DNA of 64,000 bases from Desulfocurvus vexinensis DSM 17965 (GCF_000519125.1 NZ_JAEX01000001.1:124001-188000), one strand, 5' to 3'; positions 45,074 to 53,897 are shown, counted from the first letter of the stretch. The notes: generated by a model from the letters alone, not told the origin. Numbers and translations are program-made.

Positions 45074-46030
45074 ATGGACCTCGCCGCCCTGTGGCAGGGC
45101 CTGGGCTGGCCCCTGGTGCGCCTGTGCTTCTTCGTCTCCCTGGGGCTTTTGGTGGGCACGCTCATCGAGGCCCTGAACTGGGTGCGCTTCGTGGCCGTGC
45201 TGGCCACGCCGCTGACCCGCGCCGCGCGCCTGACCGACGTGAGCGGCGCCGCGTTCTCCATGGCCTTCTTCTCCGGGGTGTCGGCCAACACCATGCTGGC
45301 CGAGGCCCACGCCCGGGGCCGCATCACGGGTCGCGAGCTTTTGTTCTCCAACCTGTTCAACAGCATGCCGACCTTCTTCCTGCACCTGCCCACCATGTAC
45401 GCCATCACGCGCTCCATCGTCGGCCAGCTGGCCGACGTGTACGTGGGGCTGGCGGTGCTGGCGGCGGTGCTGCGCACGGGGGCGGTGGTCCTGGCGGGGC
45501 GGCTGTTCAACCCGCCCCTGGAGGAGGGCTGCATCCCCTGCCGCCTGGACGAGCAGAAGCCGCACTCCCTGCGCGAGGCCCTGGGCCGGGCGCTGTCGCG
45601 CTTCTCGCGGCGCATCCGGCGCATCCTGGGCATCACCGTGCCGGTCTACGCGCTGTTCTTCCTGCTCCAGGAGTGGGGGCTGTTCACGGCCATCGAAACC
45701 TTCATGGCCACGCACCTGTCCTTTTTGTCCTGGCTGCCGCCGCAGGTCATCTCGGTGGTGGCCCTGCAATCCACGGGCGAGCTGGCCGCCGGGCTCTCGG
45801 CCCTGCGGCCCCTGCTGGACCAGGGCGCCATCGCCCCCAACATGGCCGTGCTCACGCTGCTGCTGGGCAACGTGCTGTCCTCGCCCATGCGCACCATCCG
45901 CCACCAGTACCCCTACTACGCGGGTATCTTCCCCCAGCGCGTGGCGGTCCGGCTCATCGTCGCCAGCCAGACCCTGCGCGCGGCGTCCATGGCGCTGGTC
46001 ACGGCGGGGTACGTCCTGTTCGCCTTCTAG
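45074..46030 (+). CDS. Gate (nucleoside-recognition) domain membrane protein
   Basis: A 318-residue inner-membrane protein with about eight helices. The segment FSMAFFSGVSANTMLAEAHARGRITGRELLFSNLFNSMPTFFLHLPTMYAI is characteristic of Gate/nucleoside-recognition domains, and a related half repeats after a cytoplasmic loop holding CIPCRLDEQKPHSLREAL. Gate proteins occur in nucleoside transporters, spore maturation proteins and ferrous iron transporters, but this stand-alone form has no assigned cargo. A GTG at 45068 is an alternative start two codons longer. Its stop faces the stop of the lipoprotein gene four bases away. Confidence 0.78.
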   Translation: MDLAALWQGLGWPLVRLCFFVSLGLLVGTLIEALNWVRFVAVLATPLTRAARLTDVSGAAFSMAFFSGVSANTMLAEAHARGRITGRELLFSNLFNSMPTFFLHLPTMYAITRSIVGQLADVYVGLAVLAAVLRTGAVVLAGRLFNPPLEEGCIPCRLDEQKPHSLREALGRALSRFSRRIRRILGITVPVYALFFLLQEWGLFTAIETFMATHLSFLSWLPPQVISVVALQSTGELAAGLSALRPLLDQGAIAPNMAVLTLLLGNVLSSPMRTIRHQYPYYAGIFPQRVAVRLIVASQTLRAASMALVTAGYVLFAF

Positions 46031-46034
46031 GGCT

Positions 46035-46853
46035 TCAGCCCCCGGCTCCGCGCCCGGCCCCGGGCCCCGGCCCGCCGCGCCCGGCCATGGTGCCCGGTGA
46101 GATCTCCACCACAGCCACCCGCCAGCCGTCGTAGTCGCGCCAGGCCCCGGGCACCAGACGCACCGTGTCCAGGGGCATGTCCACCTCGGGGATGGGGAAG
46201 TCCAGGCGCAGGTCCGTGTCCGGGTGCATGCGCTCCATGACGAAGAGCACCAGGGCGTGGGTGCCCAGCAGGTGCGGCGTGTGCAACCCCTCCGGGGGCA
46301 TGGCGTCCAGGGCGGCCATGGCCGCGTAGGCCTGCTCCCAGGTCGGGGCGGGCCCGGGCAGCCGGTCCTTGGGTACCAGGAAGACGCGCACGCTGGCCGC
46401 CTCGCGGTACACGGGCGCCACGGAGGCCCGCTCCAGGAGCAGGGCGCCCCCGGCCAGGCGGTAGGTCACGTCGTAGAGCAGCCCGGCCACGCGCCCGTAG
46501 CGGTCGGCCAGCACCAGGCTGCCCGAGGCCGTGCGCGCCTGCGGGGCGCCTGCTGGCGCCGCGTAGCGCAGCAGGCGGTGGGCCACGACCTCGAAGCCGG
46601 GGTAGGCGAAGGGCTGGCGATCCAGCACGGCGGCGGCCTCGGGGGCGTAGCCCGCCCCGCGCGGGGCCGCGCCCTGGATGCGCCCCAGCACCGCCCGGGC
46701 CGCGAAGGCGGCGTCTGGCGGGTGCAGCGCGGGGTCGCCAGGCAGGGCGGCGGGCACCGGGGCCAGGGCGCGCGGCGCCCCGGCGCAGGCGGCCAGGGTC
46801 AGGGCCAGGGCGGCAAGGGCCAGGGCGGCAAGGCGGCGGGCTGGGGCAGGCAT
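46035..46853 (-). CDS. Predicted lipoprotein of unknown function
   Basis: A 272-residue secreted protein with an Ala/Leu-rich signal and lipobox LTLAAC ending at C23, so it should be lipid-anchored in the envelope. The mature part has mixed composition with no motif recognised. Segments such as YPGFEVVAHRLLRYAAP, VLADRYGRVAGLLYDVTYRL and LGTHALVLFVMERMHPDTDLRLDFPIPEVDMPLDTVRL suggest a compact beta-rich domain. The tail is Gly-rich. The ATG at 46853 has CGGGAG upstream; the in-frame ATG at 46871 is less well placed. Function not recognised. Confidence 0.72.
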   Translation of the reverse strand: MPAPARRLAALALAALALTLAACAGAPRALAPVPAALPGDPALHPPDAAFAARAVLGRIQGAAPRGAGYAPEAAAVLDRQPFAYPGFEVVAHRLLRYAAPAGAPQARTASGSLVLADRYGRVAGLLYDVTYRLAGGALLLERASVAPVYREAASVRVFLVPKDRLPGPAPTWEQAYAAMAALDAMPPEGLHTPHLLGTHALVLFVMERMHPDTDLRLDFPIPEVDMPLDTVRLVPGAWRDYDGWRVAVVEISPGTMAGRGGPGPGAGRGAGG

Positions 46854-46988
46854 GGGCGGCTCCCGGGTCACAGGGTGTGCCTGATCATAGCACGGCCCGG
46901 CCCGGGGCGCATCCCGCGCGGCGCGGGCCTTTCAACCGTCATCATGCAGGAAAACGGGGCCGCCGCGCAACGGTCTGCGGGCACCGGA

Positions 46989-47030
46989 AAAGCCCTGGGC
47001 GTCGTTTGCAGAAACGACGCCCAGGGCTTT
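46989..47030 (-). terminator. Long-stem terminator of the YbhB-like gene
   Basis: 19-bp perfect stem: AAAGCCCTGGGCGTCGTTT (46989-47007), loop GCAG, and its complement (47012-47030). On the minus strand it ends GGGCTTTT, so it terminates the gene at 47071. The stem is much longer than needed for a normal terminator. Confidence 0.75.
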
Positions 47031-47070
47031 CCCGGCGCTGCGGGCAGGCACAATCGAAAGCCGGGAGAGC

Positions 47071-47526
47071 CTAGCTGCCGCCGTAGGTGGCCGTGATGCT
47101 GGCCGAGGCCAGCACGTGCCCGCGCAGGGCGGCGTCGAACTCGCGGCGCCTGGCCTGGGGTGGCAGGTCCAGGTCCACGTCCAGGGCGTGCAGGGTGAAG
47201 ACGTAGCGTCCGCTGCCGTGCCCGGGCAGCGGGCCGTTGTAGCCCAGGCGGCCCCAGTCGTTCTGCCCCTGGCGCAGCCCCGAGGGGTGCTCGGCCATGC
47301 GCGGCAGCTTGGCCGCCAGCATGAAGACCGCGCCGGGGATGCCGTAGACCAGCCAGTGGGTCCACGGTCCGTCCGGCCCGCCCGGGTCCTCGCAGACCAG
47401 GGCGAAGCTCCGGGTGGCCTCGGGGGCGCCGTCCCAGGTCAGCGCCGGGGCGAAGTCGCTGGTCTCGGCGGTGTACTGGATGGGCAAGGCGCCGCCGTCG
47501 GCGAACTGGGGACTCTTGAGCTGCAT
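47071..47526 (-). CDS. YbhB/YbcL-family phosphatidylethanolamine-binding-like protein
   Basis: A 151-residue cytoplasmic protein of the PEBP/Raf-kinase-inhibitor-like family. The diagnostic ligand-pocket elements are present: ALTWDGAPEATRSFALVCEDPGGPDGPWTHWLVYGIPG (DPD-type motif and HW), YNGPLPGHGSGRYVFTLHALD (GP and H). No signal peptide. Bacterial members bind small anionic or phospholipid-like ligands; biological roles are unclear. AGGAG lies before the ATG at 47526. Confidence 0.9.
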   Translation of the reverse strand: MQLKSPQFADGGALPIQYTAETSDFAPALTWDGAPEATRSFALVCEDPGGPDGPWTHWLVYGIPGAVFMLAAKLPRMAEHPSGLRQGQNDWGRLGYNGPLPGHGSGRYVFTLHALDVDLDLPPQARRREFDAALRGHVLASASITATYGGS

Positions 47527-47561
47527 GGCGGGGTTCTCCTGCTGGGGGTCGTGGTCCGGCT

Positions 47562-47591
47562 GGGATAGCAGACCGGGGCCGCCCTTGCCAA
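47562..47591 (-). promoter_or_regulatory. Promoter of the YbhB-like gene
   Basis: Minus-strand TTGGCA (47586-47591) and TATCCC (47562-47567), 18-bp spacer, about 35 bp before the start codon. Confidence 0.4.
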
Positions 47592-47621
47592 GCCCGCAGC
47601 GGCCTTCGGGGCGCGGCGCCC

Positions 47622-47650
47622 TTGCGCCCGGGCACCTTCCTGGCTATTGT
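47622..47650 (+). promoter_or_regulatory. Promoter of the diguanylate cyclase gene
   Basis: TTGCGC (47622-47627) and TATTGT (47645-47650), 17-bp spacer. The leader of about 110 bases contains a GC-rich hairpin GCCCCCGC-CGGA-GCGGGGGC (47666-47685). Confidence 0.45.
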
Positions 47651-47768
47651 TGACGATGCATGGATGCCCCCGCCGGAGCGGGGGCGCTTTCGGGGACAAT
47701 CGACAACGCTCCCGCCGGGCTGCTGCCCGGCCTGCGGGGCGACGGGGCGACGCGTGGAGCTTGTGACC

Positions 47769-49955
47769 ATGACCATGGCGGTGCCGGTGTGGGTGCTGCT
47801 GCTTGCCGGGGCCGCCGCAGGGCTCGGGGGGCTGGCCGTGTGGGCCGCCCGGAGCCGGAACTCCGGCCAGGACCTGCCCCTGCCCGAAACCCTGCGCCAT
47901 CCGGCCCCGGCGGAGCCGGAACTCCCCGCGCCCGCGGCCCCGGCCCAGTCCGAGGCTCCCGCGGCCTGCACCCCCGACGCCGAGAACTTCTTCCGGCGCA
48001 TCTACGAAAGCGCCAGCGTGGGCATCTTTCGCACCACGGTGGACGGCGACCGCGTGCTGCTGGGCAACGAGGCCGCCGCGTCCATGTTCGGCTACGCCAC
48101 GGTGGCCGAGTTCCTGGACGGCTGCCGCCCGGAGCGGGCCTACACCGAGCCCGGCCAGCGCGAGGCGCTGCTGGAGGCCCTGCAGGCCCACGGCCATGTG
48201 GACGGCTTCGAGATTCTGGTGGCCCGGCCCGACGGCAGCCGCAAGGTGCTGGCCCTGTCGGCCAGCCTGGACGCCGAGCACGGGACCATCGAGGGCGCCG
48301 TGCTGGACATCACCGCCCGCAGGCGCGCCGAGCGCGAGTTGCAGGACAGCCACCTGTTCCTGCAAACGGTCATGGACACCATCCCCAACCCGCTGTTCTA
48401 CAAGGATGGCCGGGGCCAGTTCCGCCACGTCAACAGCGCCTTCGAGCAGTTCCTGGGCCACGGGCGGCGCGAGGTGCTGGGGCGCACCCCCGGCGACCTG
48501 GTGCCCCCCGAGGTCGCCGCCGACTGGATGGAGCGCTCCGAGGCCCTGCTGGCGGGCGGCGACGGGGTGCACCGCTTCGACACCTGGCTGCGCACCCGCG
48601 GCGGGACGCGGCGCGACGTGGTGATCCAGGAGGGGCTGGTGGCCGACTCGGCGGGCAAGCATCTGGGGCTTGTGGGTGTCATCACCGACGTGACGGACCT
48701 CAAGCGCATCGAAAGCGACCTGCGCGAGGCCTGGGCCACCTACCGCAACATTTTCGACAACGCCGTGGACGGCATCTTCACCACCACCGCCGAGGGCCGC
48801 GTCGTGCGGGCCAACGCGGCCATGGCGCGCATCCTGGGCTACGACTCGCCCGACGAGCTGGTGCGCGGCGTGACCGACCTGGCCAGCCAGGTCTACGCCA
48901 GCCCGGACAAGCGCATGGAGGTGCTGGGCCGGATGCAGGAGGAGGGCGTGCTGCGCGGCCACGAGATCGAGGTGCTGCGCCGCGACGGCAGCCGGACCTG
49001 GCTCTCCCTCAGCCTGCGCGCCATCCGCGCCGAGGACGGCGCCCTGGCGCGCATCGAGGGCGTGGCCACCGACGTGTCCGAACGCAGGCGCGAGGTGGCC
49101 GAGCTGGCCCAGCGCGCGCTGACCGACCCGCTCACGGGGCTGCCCAACCGCGTGGCCTTCGAGCGCGAGTTCGAGCGCATGCTGGCCCAGGCCCGTCGCT
49201 CGGGGCAGACCGTGGGCGTGCTGTTCATGGACCTGGACGGCTTCAAGCCCGTGAACGACACCCACGGCCACCAGACCGGGGACGAGCTGCTGCGCGTGCT
49301 GGGCGAGCGGTTGCGCGAGCGGTTGCGCGTGTCCGACATGGCCTCGCGCATCGGCGGCGACGAGTTCGGGGTGCTGCTGTGGAACGTCTCGGGCCCGCAG
49401 ACCATGGAGCGCATCGCCCATGAGATCATCGAGGCCCTGAACCAGCCCGTGGACCTGGAGGCCTGCCGCTGCGAGGTGGGCGTGAGCATCGGGGGCAGCC
49501 TGTTCCCGGCCCACGGCGAATCCCCGCGTGAGCTGATCAGCCGCGCCGACCAGGCCATGTACCGCGTCAAGCAGCAGGGGCGGAACCATTTCCTGCTGGC
49601 GGGCGGCGAGGACGACGGGGACGGCTGCGCTCCGGACGCGGGCTGCCCGGCCCCTGCGGCCCAGGCCGGGCCGGAGCGGACCGGGGCCCTGGCTGCGGGG
49701 GCCATGGCTGCGAGCGCGGCCATGGCCGCTGACGGCGCGGCCCATGCGGACCCCGGGCCCGGGGAGGCCGATGCCCCCGGAGCCGCCCAGGCCGAGGATT
49801 CCGCCGCCGCCTGGGCCCTGGCCCCGGACGACGAGGCGCCCGGAGCCCCGGCCCCGGAATCTCCGGCCCCGGGAGGGCCCGAGGGCGGTCCGGACGACGC
49901 CGACGCCCTGGGCGAGACGGAGTTCGGCGGCTTCCGCCTGGAGCCCATCGAATAG
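47769..49955 (+). CDS. Membrane-anchored PAS-PAS-PAS-GGDEF diguanylate cyclase
   Basis: A 728-residue sensor that makes cyclic di-GMP. An N-terminal membrane helix (VPVWVLLLAGAAAGLGGLAVW) and a Pro/Ala linker are followed by three PAS domains (about 75-180, 195-310, 325-440). The GGDEF domain spans about 445-615. The catalytic motif is intact (GGDEF at 529-533), with a product-inhibition I-site RVSD five residues ahead. The last 110 residues are an Ala/Pro/Gly/Glu-rich tail of low complexity. Start ATG 47769 has GTGGAG upstream. The signal sensed is unknown. In this genome region c-di-GMP could influence the nearby motility genes. Confidence 0.92.
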   Translation: MTMAVPVWVLLLAGAAAGLGGLAVWAARSRNSGQDLPLPETLRHPAPAEPELPAPAAPAQSEAPAACTPDAENFFRRIYESASVGIFRTTVDGDRVLLGNEAAASMFGYATVAEFLDGCRPERAYTEPGQREALLEALQAHGHVDGFEILVARPDGSRKVLALSASLDAEHGTIEGAVLDITARRRAERELQDSHLFLQTVMDTIPNPLFYKDGRGQFRHVNSAFEQFLGHGRREVLGRTPGDLVPPEVAADWMERSEALLAGGDGVHRFDTWLRTRGGTRRDVVIQEGLVADSAGKHLGLVGVITDVTDLKRIESDLREAWATYRNIFDNAVDGIFTTTAEGRVVRANAAMARILGYDSPDELVRGVTDLASQVYASPDKRMEVLGRMQEEGVLRGHEIEVLRRDGSRTWLSLSLRAIRAEDGALARIEGVATDVSERRREVAELAQRALTDPLTGLPNRVAFEREFERMLAQARRSGQTVGVLFMDLDGFKPVNDTHGHQTGDELLRVLGERLRERLRVSDMASRIGGDEFGVLLWNVSGPQTMERIAHEIIEALNQPVDLEACRCEVGVSIGGSLFPAHGESPRELISRADQAMYRVKQQGRNHFLLAGGEDDGDGCAPDAGCPAPAAQAGPERTGALAAGAMAASAAMAADGAAHADPGPGEADAPGAAQAEDSAAAWALAPDDEAPGAPAPESPAPGGPEGGPDDADALGETEFGGFRLEPIE

Positions 49956-49989
49956 CCGGGGCTGTGGCGTTTTTCCGGGCCTCTGCGCG

Positions 49990-50026
49990 AAGCGGGCCGG
50001 GCGGCGATGTGCCGTCCGGCCCGCTT
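49990..50026. terminator. Hairpin between convergent genes
   Basis: AAGCGGGCCGG (49990-50000) pairs with CCGGCCCGCTT (50016-50026), extended inward by one G-T wobble and CGGC/GCCG. No T-run; it sits midway between the diguanylate cyclase and the CydA-like gene ends. Confidence 0.4.
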
Positions 50027-50091
50027 GGCGTGTGAGGCGGGGGGCGTCTGTCCTGCCCGGGCCGGGGGTGGTGCCCCGGCCCGGGGGCAGG

Positions 50092-52743
50092 TCAGCGCAG
50101 GCCCATGGGATGGTGGGCGCTGTCCTCGGGGGTGTAGCCCGTGCCCACGTGGCACAGGGCGCAGTTGCCGTCCTTGCCCAGCTGGGCGTTGGCGCCCATG
50201 TACTGCATGGGCTGGATGCTGTCGCGGTGCGCGCCGTAGCCCGAGTCCTCGCGCGCCGGGTAGGTGGCGTGGGGCGCGCCGTGGCAGGCCGGGCAGCGCA
50301 GGGCGTCCATCTGGTCGCCGCGCACGCGGAACAGCTCCCCGGGCCCGGCGGTCCACTCCCCGAAGGTCTCGAAGACCTCGGGCGGCGCGAAGTCGCGGTG
50401 GCAGTTCAGGCAGTCGGGGCTGTTGATCCAGGCCTGGCGCGGGGGGGCCTGCTCCGCCGTGTCCGCGTTGCGCAGGGGCAGCTTGGCCAGGAGCTTGCCC
50501 ATGCCGGGCACCCCGAGCTCCTGCTGGCCGCGCACGAGGCTGCGGGCGTGCTCCTCCATGGTCCCGTGGCAGTTCAGGCAGGTCATGCCCAGGCCGTCGT
50601 GGTGGTCGCGCAGGCAGCGGGTGGGCCCGGCGGGGTTGTTGGGGTGGCAGGCCGCGCAGGCCTCCTCGCCGCGGTCGGTCAGGTAGTTGGCGTGCCAGCC
50701 GTGGATGGCGGCAGACAGGGTCGGCATGCCGGGCCTGCCGGGGGCGTCCAGGGCGGCGTCGGGGTGGCAGTCCTGGCAGAGCACGGCGTTGCCCGAGCGG
50801 GCGCGCCGCAGCAGGTCGGTGTTGTTGATGCGGTCGTGCACGGCGAGCACGTCGGTGCTGGTGGCGTCGGTGAATCCGGCCACGCCGTCCACGCGCCAGG
50901 TGCCGCCGTGGCAGTTCTTGCAGCCCATTTCCGAGGACGTGGGCGCGACCACGCGGGTGCTGGCCAAGAGCGTGCCGCTTTGGGCGTCGCGGGCCTCGAT
51001 GGTGAAGACGGGATAGGGGTTGAAGCCGCCGCCGTCGGGGTAGGGCACCACGGGGATGGCCGTGGCCTCGAACAGGCGCTCGCCGGCGCGCAGGTCCATG
51101 GTGCCGGACAGGCCCTTGCCCGTCAGGCCGGTGTCGTCGGGCAGTTCCTTGCCGAAGAGCCGGTCCTCGACCTCCCAGAAGCGCACGTGGGCCGAGGGCT
51201 TCTCGAAGCCGGGCTCCACGGCGTAGGTCACGGTCACGCCCTCGGTGACCAGCTCGGGCGAGGCCCCGCGCCGCACGAGCTGGCAGCGCAGGTCGTTGGC
51301 CGGGGGCAGCAGCACCCAGTAGGGCTCGGAGTCGGACAGGCAGTGCATGCCCAGGGTGTTCCAGGCCAGCAGCACGTACTCGTCGCCGTCCTTGTCGAAG
51401 GCCGGGATGGCCACCTCGCCGCCGGGCGCGGTGAAGGCGGCCTCGTAGGCGGGCTTGTCCGCCCCGTGCAGGCCGACCACGAGGAACTGCGCCAGGGCCA
51501 GGCGCTCCTGGCGGGTGCCCAGGAAGGGCGGCATGTAGTCGCGGATGCGGCCCTGGCCGTCGAGTTGCGAATCCATGCCGAAGACGCTGTACTTGGCGGC
51601 CAGGGGCACGATGTCGTTGGCGGGGCCGCCGATGCTGTGGCAGGCTTGGCACTGGCCCATGAACAGCTCGCGCCCGGCTTCGAGCACGTTGGCGTCGGTG
51701 ATGTCCTTGTGCTTGGCCCACAGGGTGCGCGCCAGCCAACCCGTTTCATTGATGGCCGCGGCCTCGGCCACGCGGGCCTGGTTGGAGTAGATGTGCCCGG
51801 CGATGACGTAGGGCCTGCGCGCGGCCTCGCGGGTGTATTCGAAGCCGCCGATGTACACCAGCCCCAGGGCCAGCAGCACCACGGCCACGGGCTTGCGCAC
51901 GGCGTCGGCGCGCGGCGCGGCCATGACCAGGGCCAGGGCCATGATGGCCGGGCCGCTGATGAACAGGGCGCGCACGTAGGCGACCATCTCGGGGTTCCAG
52001 CCCGCGACCATGGCCTGGCGCCCCTCGGGCAGGGCCAGGTAGCACCACCAGCCCGCCGGGACCATGAGCACCAGGGGGATGCAGGTCCACTTGGCGGTGT
52101 AGCGCATGAGGGAATCGCGGACCTTGGGGTCGGCCATGCGCGTGGCGGTGAAGAAGCCGAACAGCCCGGCGATGGAGAAGCACATCATGGAGCGGAAGGC
52201 CAGCTGCGGCCAGAAGGCGGGGTTGAAGAACCCGTCCCAGAAGCTCTGGGTCTCCAGCCAGCGCCCGGGCAGGAGCATGGCGCCGATGATGCCGTTGATG
52301 ATGAACAACGACAGGAAGCCGAAGGCGAAATAGATCCAGCCCACGGTGAGGTGCTCACGGCGGCGCATTTTCCCGAAGGTGTAGTAGTACACCAGAAGGG
52401 CCACGATCTCGCCCAGGAAGAAGACCCACTCCGTGGACCATGCAAAGGTGAAGGCGCGGATGAGGGTCAGGGTGGCGGTGGGGCTGGTCAGGGCGATGAT
52501 GAACCAGATGGCCACGCCGGTCAGGCTGCCGAAGACCATGGTCAGCAGCAGGAAGAACAGGGTGTGGCGCTTGGCGTAGGCCAGGATCTCCGGGGAGTTC
52601 TCGCGGTGGCCCTTGAGCTCGGTCAGCGGCAGGAACAGCCCGCCGCCCACGGCGAAATGGGCCACGTAGACGTGGATGACCGCGATCCAGGCGATGAGCA
52701 CGCCCCCGCCGAAGAAGGGCACGTTCCAGATGGGGTAATCCAT
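50092..52743 (-). CDS. CydA-like membrane subunit fused to an octaheme cytochrome c
   Basis: An 883-residue protein. The N-terminal 320 residues have about eight or nine membrane helices and resemble cytochrome bd subunit I (VYVAHFAVGGGLFLPLTELKG with H24 and H29, VFGSLTGVAIWFIIALTSP, AWSTEWVFFLGEIVALLVYYYTF). No GRQPW quinol-loop motif was found. The rest is probably periplasmic and carries eight CxxCH heme-c motifs starting near residues 365, 607, 656, 696, 722, 778, 817 and 861. The first is in a mono-heme cytochrome c domain; a segment LGMHCLSDSEPYW lies between it and the seven-heme tail. It is preceded by a second CydA-like gene. Probable quinone-linked electron transfer or terminal reduction; the acceptor is unknown. 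Confidence 0.85.
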   Translation of the reverse strand: MDYPIWNVPFFGGGVLIAWIAVIHVYVAHFAVGGGLFLPLTELKGHRENSPEILAYAKRHTLFFLLLTMVFGSLTGVAIWFIIALTSPTATLTLIRAFTFAWSTEWVFFLGEIVALLVYYYTFGKMRRREHLTVGWIYFAFGFLSLFIINGIIGAMLLPGRWLETQSFWDGFFNPAFWPQLAFRSMMCFSIAGLFGFFTATRMADPKVRDSLMRYTAKWTCIPLVLMVPAGWWCYLALPEGRQAMVAGWNPEMVAYVRALFISGPAIMALALVMAAPRADAVRKPVAVVLLALGLVYIGGFEYTREAARRPYVIAGHIYSNQARVAEAAAINETGWLARTLWAKHKDITDANVLEAGRELFMGQCQACHSIGGPANDIVPLAAKYSVFGMDSQLDGQGRIRDYMPPFLGTRQERLALAQFLVVGLHGADKPAYEAAFTAPGGEVAIPAFDKDGDEYVLLAWNTLGMHCLSDSEPYWVLLPPANDLRCQLVRRGASPELVTEGVTVTYAVEPGFEKPSAHVRFWEVEDRLFGKELPDDTGLTGKGLSGTMDLRAGERLFEATAIPVVPYPDGGGFNPYPVFTIEARDAQSGTLLASTRVVAPTSSEMGCKNCHGGTWRVDGVAGFTDATSTDVLAVHDRINNTDLLRRARSGNAVLCQDCHPDAALDAPGRPGMPTLSAAIHGWHANYLTDRGEEACAACHPNNPAGPTRCLRDHHDGLGMTCLNCHGTMEEHARSLVRGQQELGVPGMGKLLAKLPLRNADTAEQAPPRQAWINSPDCLNCHRDFAPPEVFETFGEWTAGPGELFRVRGDQMDALRCPACHGAPHATYPAREDSGYGAHRDSIQPMQYMGANAQLGKDGNCALCHVGTGYTPEDSAHHPMGLR

Positions 52744-52746
52744 GGC

Positions 52747-53808
52747 TTAGGCCTCCTTCCCTGCGTTGCGGGCCAGCTTGAGCACGTAGGCCACCACGCC
52801 CGCGCCCAGGACCAGGGCGGCGAGGAACAGCGCCAGGGGCGAGTATTCCCCGCGCGAGGGCACCTCCCAGGCCCGGTAGAAGCCTTCCAGGTAGGAGACG
52901 CGCATCATCTCGCGCACCCCGACCATCATGGCCGCCGTAAAGACCACGGCCACGGCCCCCAGGCCCGGGCGCCGGGCGAACCCGGCGTAGAGGGACACGG
53001 CCACGCCAGCCATGGCGGCCATGAAGAAGGCCGTGTGCACGGCGCCGTGGCCCATGAACAAAAGCATCACGTCGCGGCGGATGGTCAGCAGGAACCAGGG
53101 CCCGACCACGAGCTGGGCCAGGGTGGCCCGCAGGAACCAGCGCATCCCGCGCCGGACGTGCTCCGGCGCGTCGGGCCGCGCGGCGCGCTCGCCCCGGCTC
53201 CACAACAGGGCCACGGCCAGCCCGCCCACGGCCAGGGAGGCCAGCAGGAAATGCGCCACGCGCGGCAGAAGCGACGGGTCGCCCCAGTTGAGCACGGTGC
53301 CCCGGTCGTTCTCGAAATAGGCCAGCCAGCGGTCGGGGGTCAGGAACATGGTCAGGTTGTTGACGAAAAAGAAGGCCACCGCCGTCATGCAGACCACGGC
53401 CAGGGCCAGCACGGCGGTCCGCCCCTGGCCCAGGCGCTCGTAGCGGAAGTCGAACAGGTAGGCCATGTAGTAGGCGAACATGACCAGGAAGGGAACCGAG
53501 AGCCAGAACCAGCCCATGATGATGTCGCTGATGTAGAAGAAATGCCCGTAGAGCACCTGGAGGAAGAGCAGCGGCACCACCCCGAAGTTCACGGTGAAGG
53601 CGATGACCGTGGGCAGCTTGGTGGAGATGGCCTTGGCCGAGGGGTCGTCCGCCCCGCCCAGGCCGCCGGCCAGGGCCATGACCGCCGTGCCGAGCATGAC
53701 GTTCACGAGCAGGATGTGTACCAGGAAGCCCAGGCTCAAGAGGGCCTGGAAGATCCACCACTGCACCTGGTAGGGCTCGGTGGCCGGAATGAGGGTCGTC
53801 GGGTCCAT
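52747..53808 (-). CDS. CydA-like integral membrane partner subunit
   Basis: A 353-residue protein with about nine membrane helices. The segment PTVIAFTVNFGVVPLLFLQVLYGHFFYISDIIMGWFWLSVP resembles the CydA region around its conserved acidic residue, and histidines suited to heme b lie in helices near residues 32, 88 and 190. A periplasmic or cytoplasmic loop (RGERAARPDAPEHVRRGMR) separates the halves. Three bases separate its stop from the downstream CydA-multiheme gene, so the two subunits are made together, in the position that CydB would hold in a standard bd oxidase. No CydB-type sequence or CydX is seen. Confidence 0.75.
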   Translation of the reverse strand: MDPTTLIPATEPYQVQWWIFQALLSLGFLVHILLVNVMLGTAVMALAGGLGGADDPSAKAISTKLPTVIAFTVNFGVVPLLFLQVLYGHFFYISDIIMGWFWLSVPFLVMFAYYMAYLFDFRYERLGQGRTAVLALAVVCMTAVAFFFVNNLTMFLTPDRWLAYFENDRGTVLNWGDPSLLPRVAHFLLASLAVGGLAVALLWSRGERAARPDAPEHVRRGMRWFLRATLAQLVVGPWFLLTIRRDVMLLFMGHGAVHTAFFMAAMAGVAVSLYAGFARRPGLGAVAVVFTAAMMVGVREMMRVSYLEGFYRAWEVPSRGEYSPLALFLAALVLGAGVVAYVLKLARNAGKEA

Positions 53809-53864
53809 GGCGTCCGTCCTTTCTCCCAGGAATCTGGTCTGTTAATGGGTCGCACTCCTCCCAT

Positions 53865-53893
53865 CCCATACCCTCGGCCAGGGAAAAGGACAA
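53865..53893 (-). promoter_or_regulatory. Promoter of the CydA-like/multiheme operon
   Basis: Minus-strand TTGTCC (53888-53893) and TATGGG (53865-53870), 17-bp spacer, about 55 bp before the start codon at 53808. Confidence 0.45.
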
Positions 53894-53897
53894 CCTG

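Noticed and set aside
47651-47768. A c-di-GMP riboswitch in the leader of the diguanylate cyclase gene
   Set aside because: The conserved GEMM core and tetraloop-receptor elements were not found; only a GC-rich hairpin is present.
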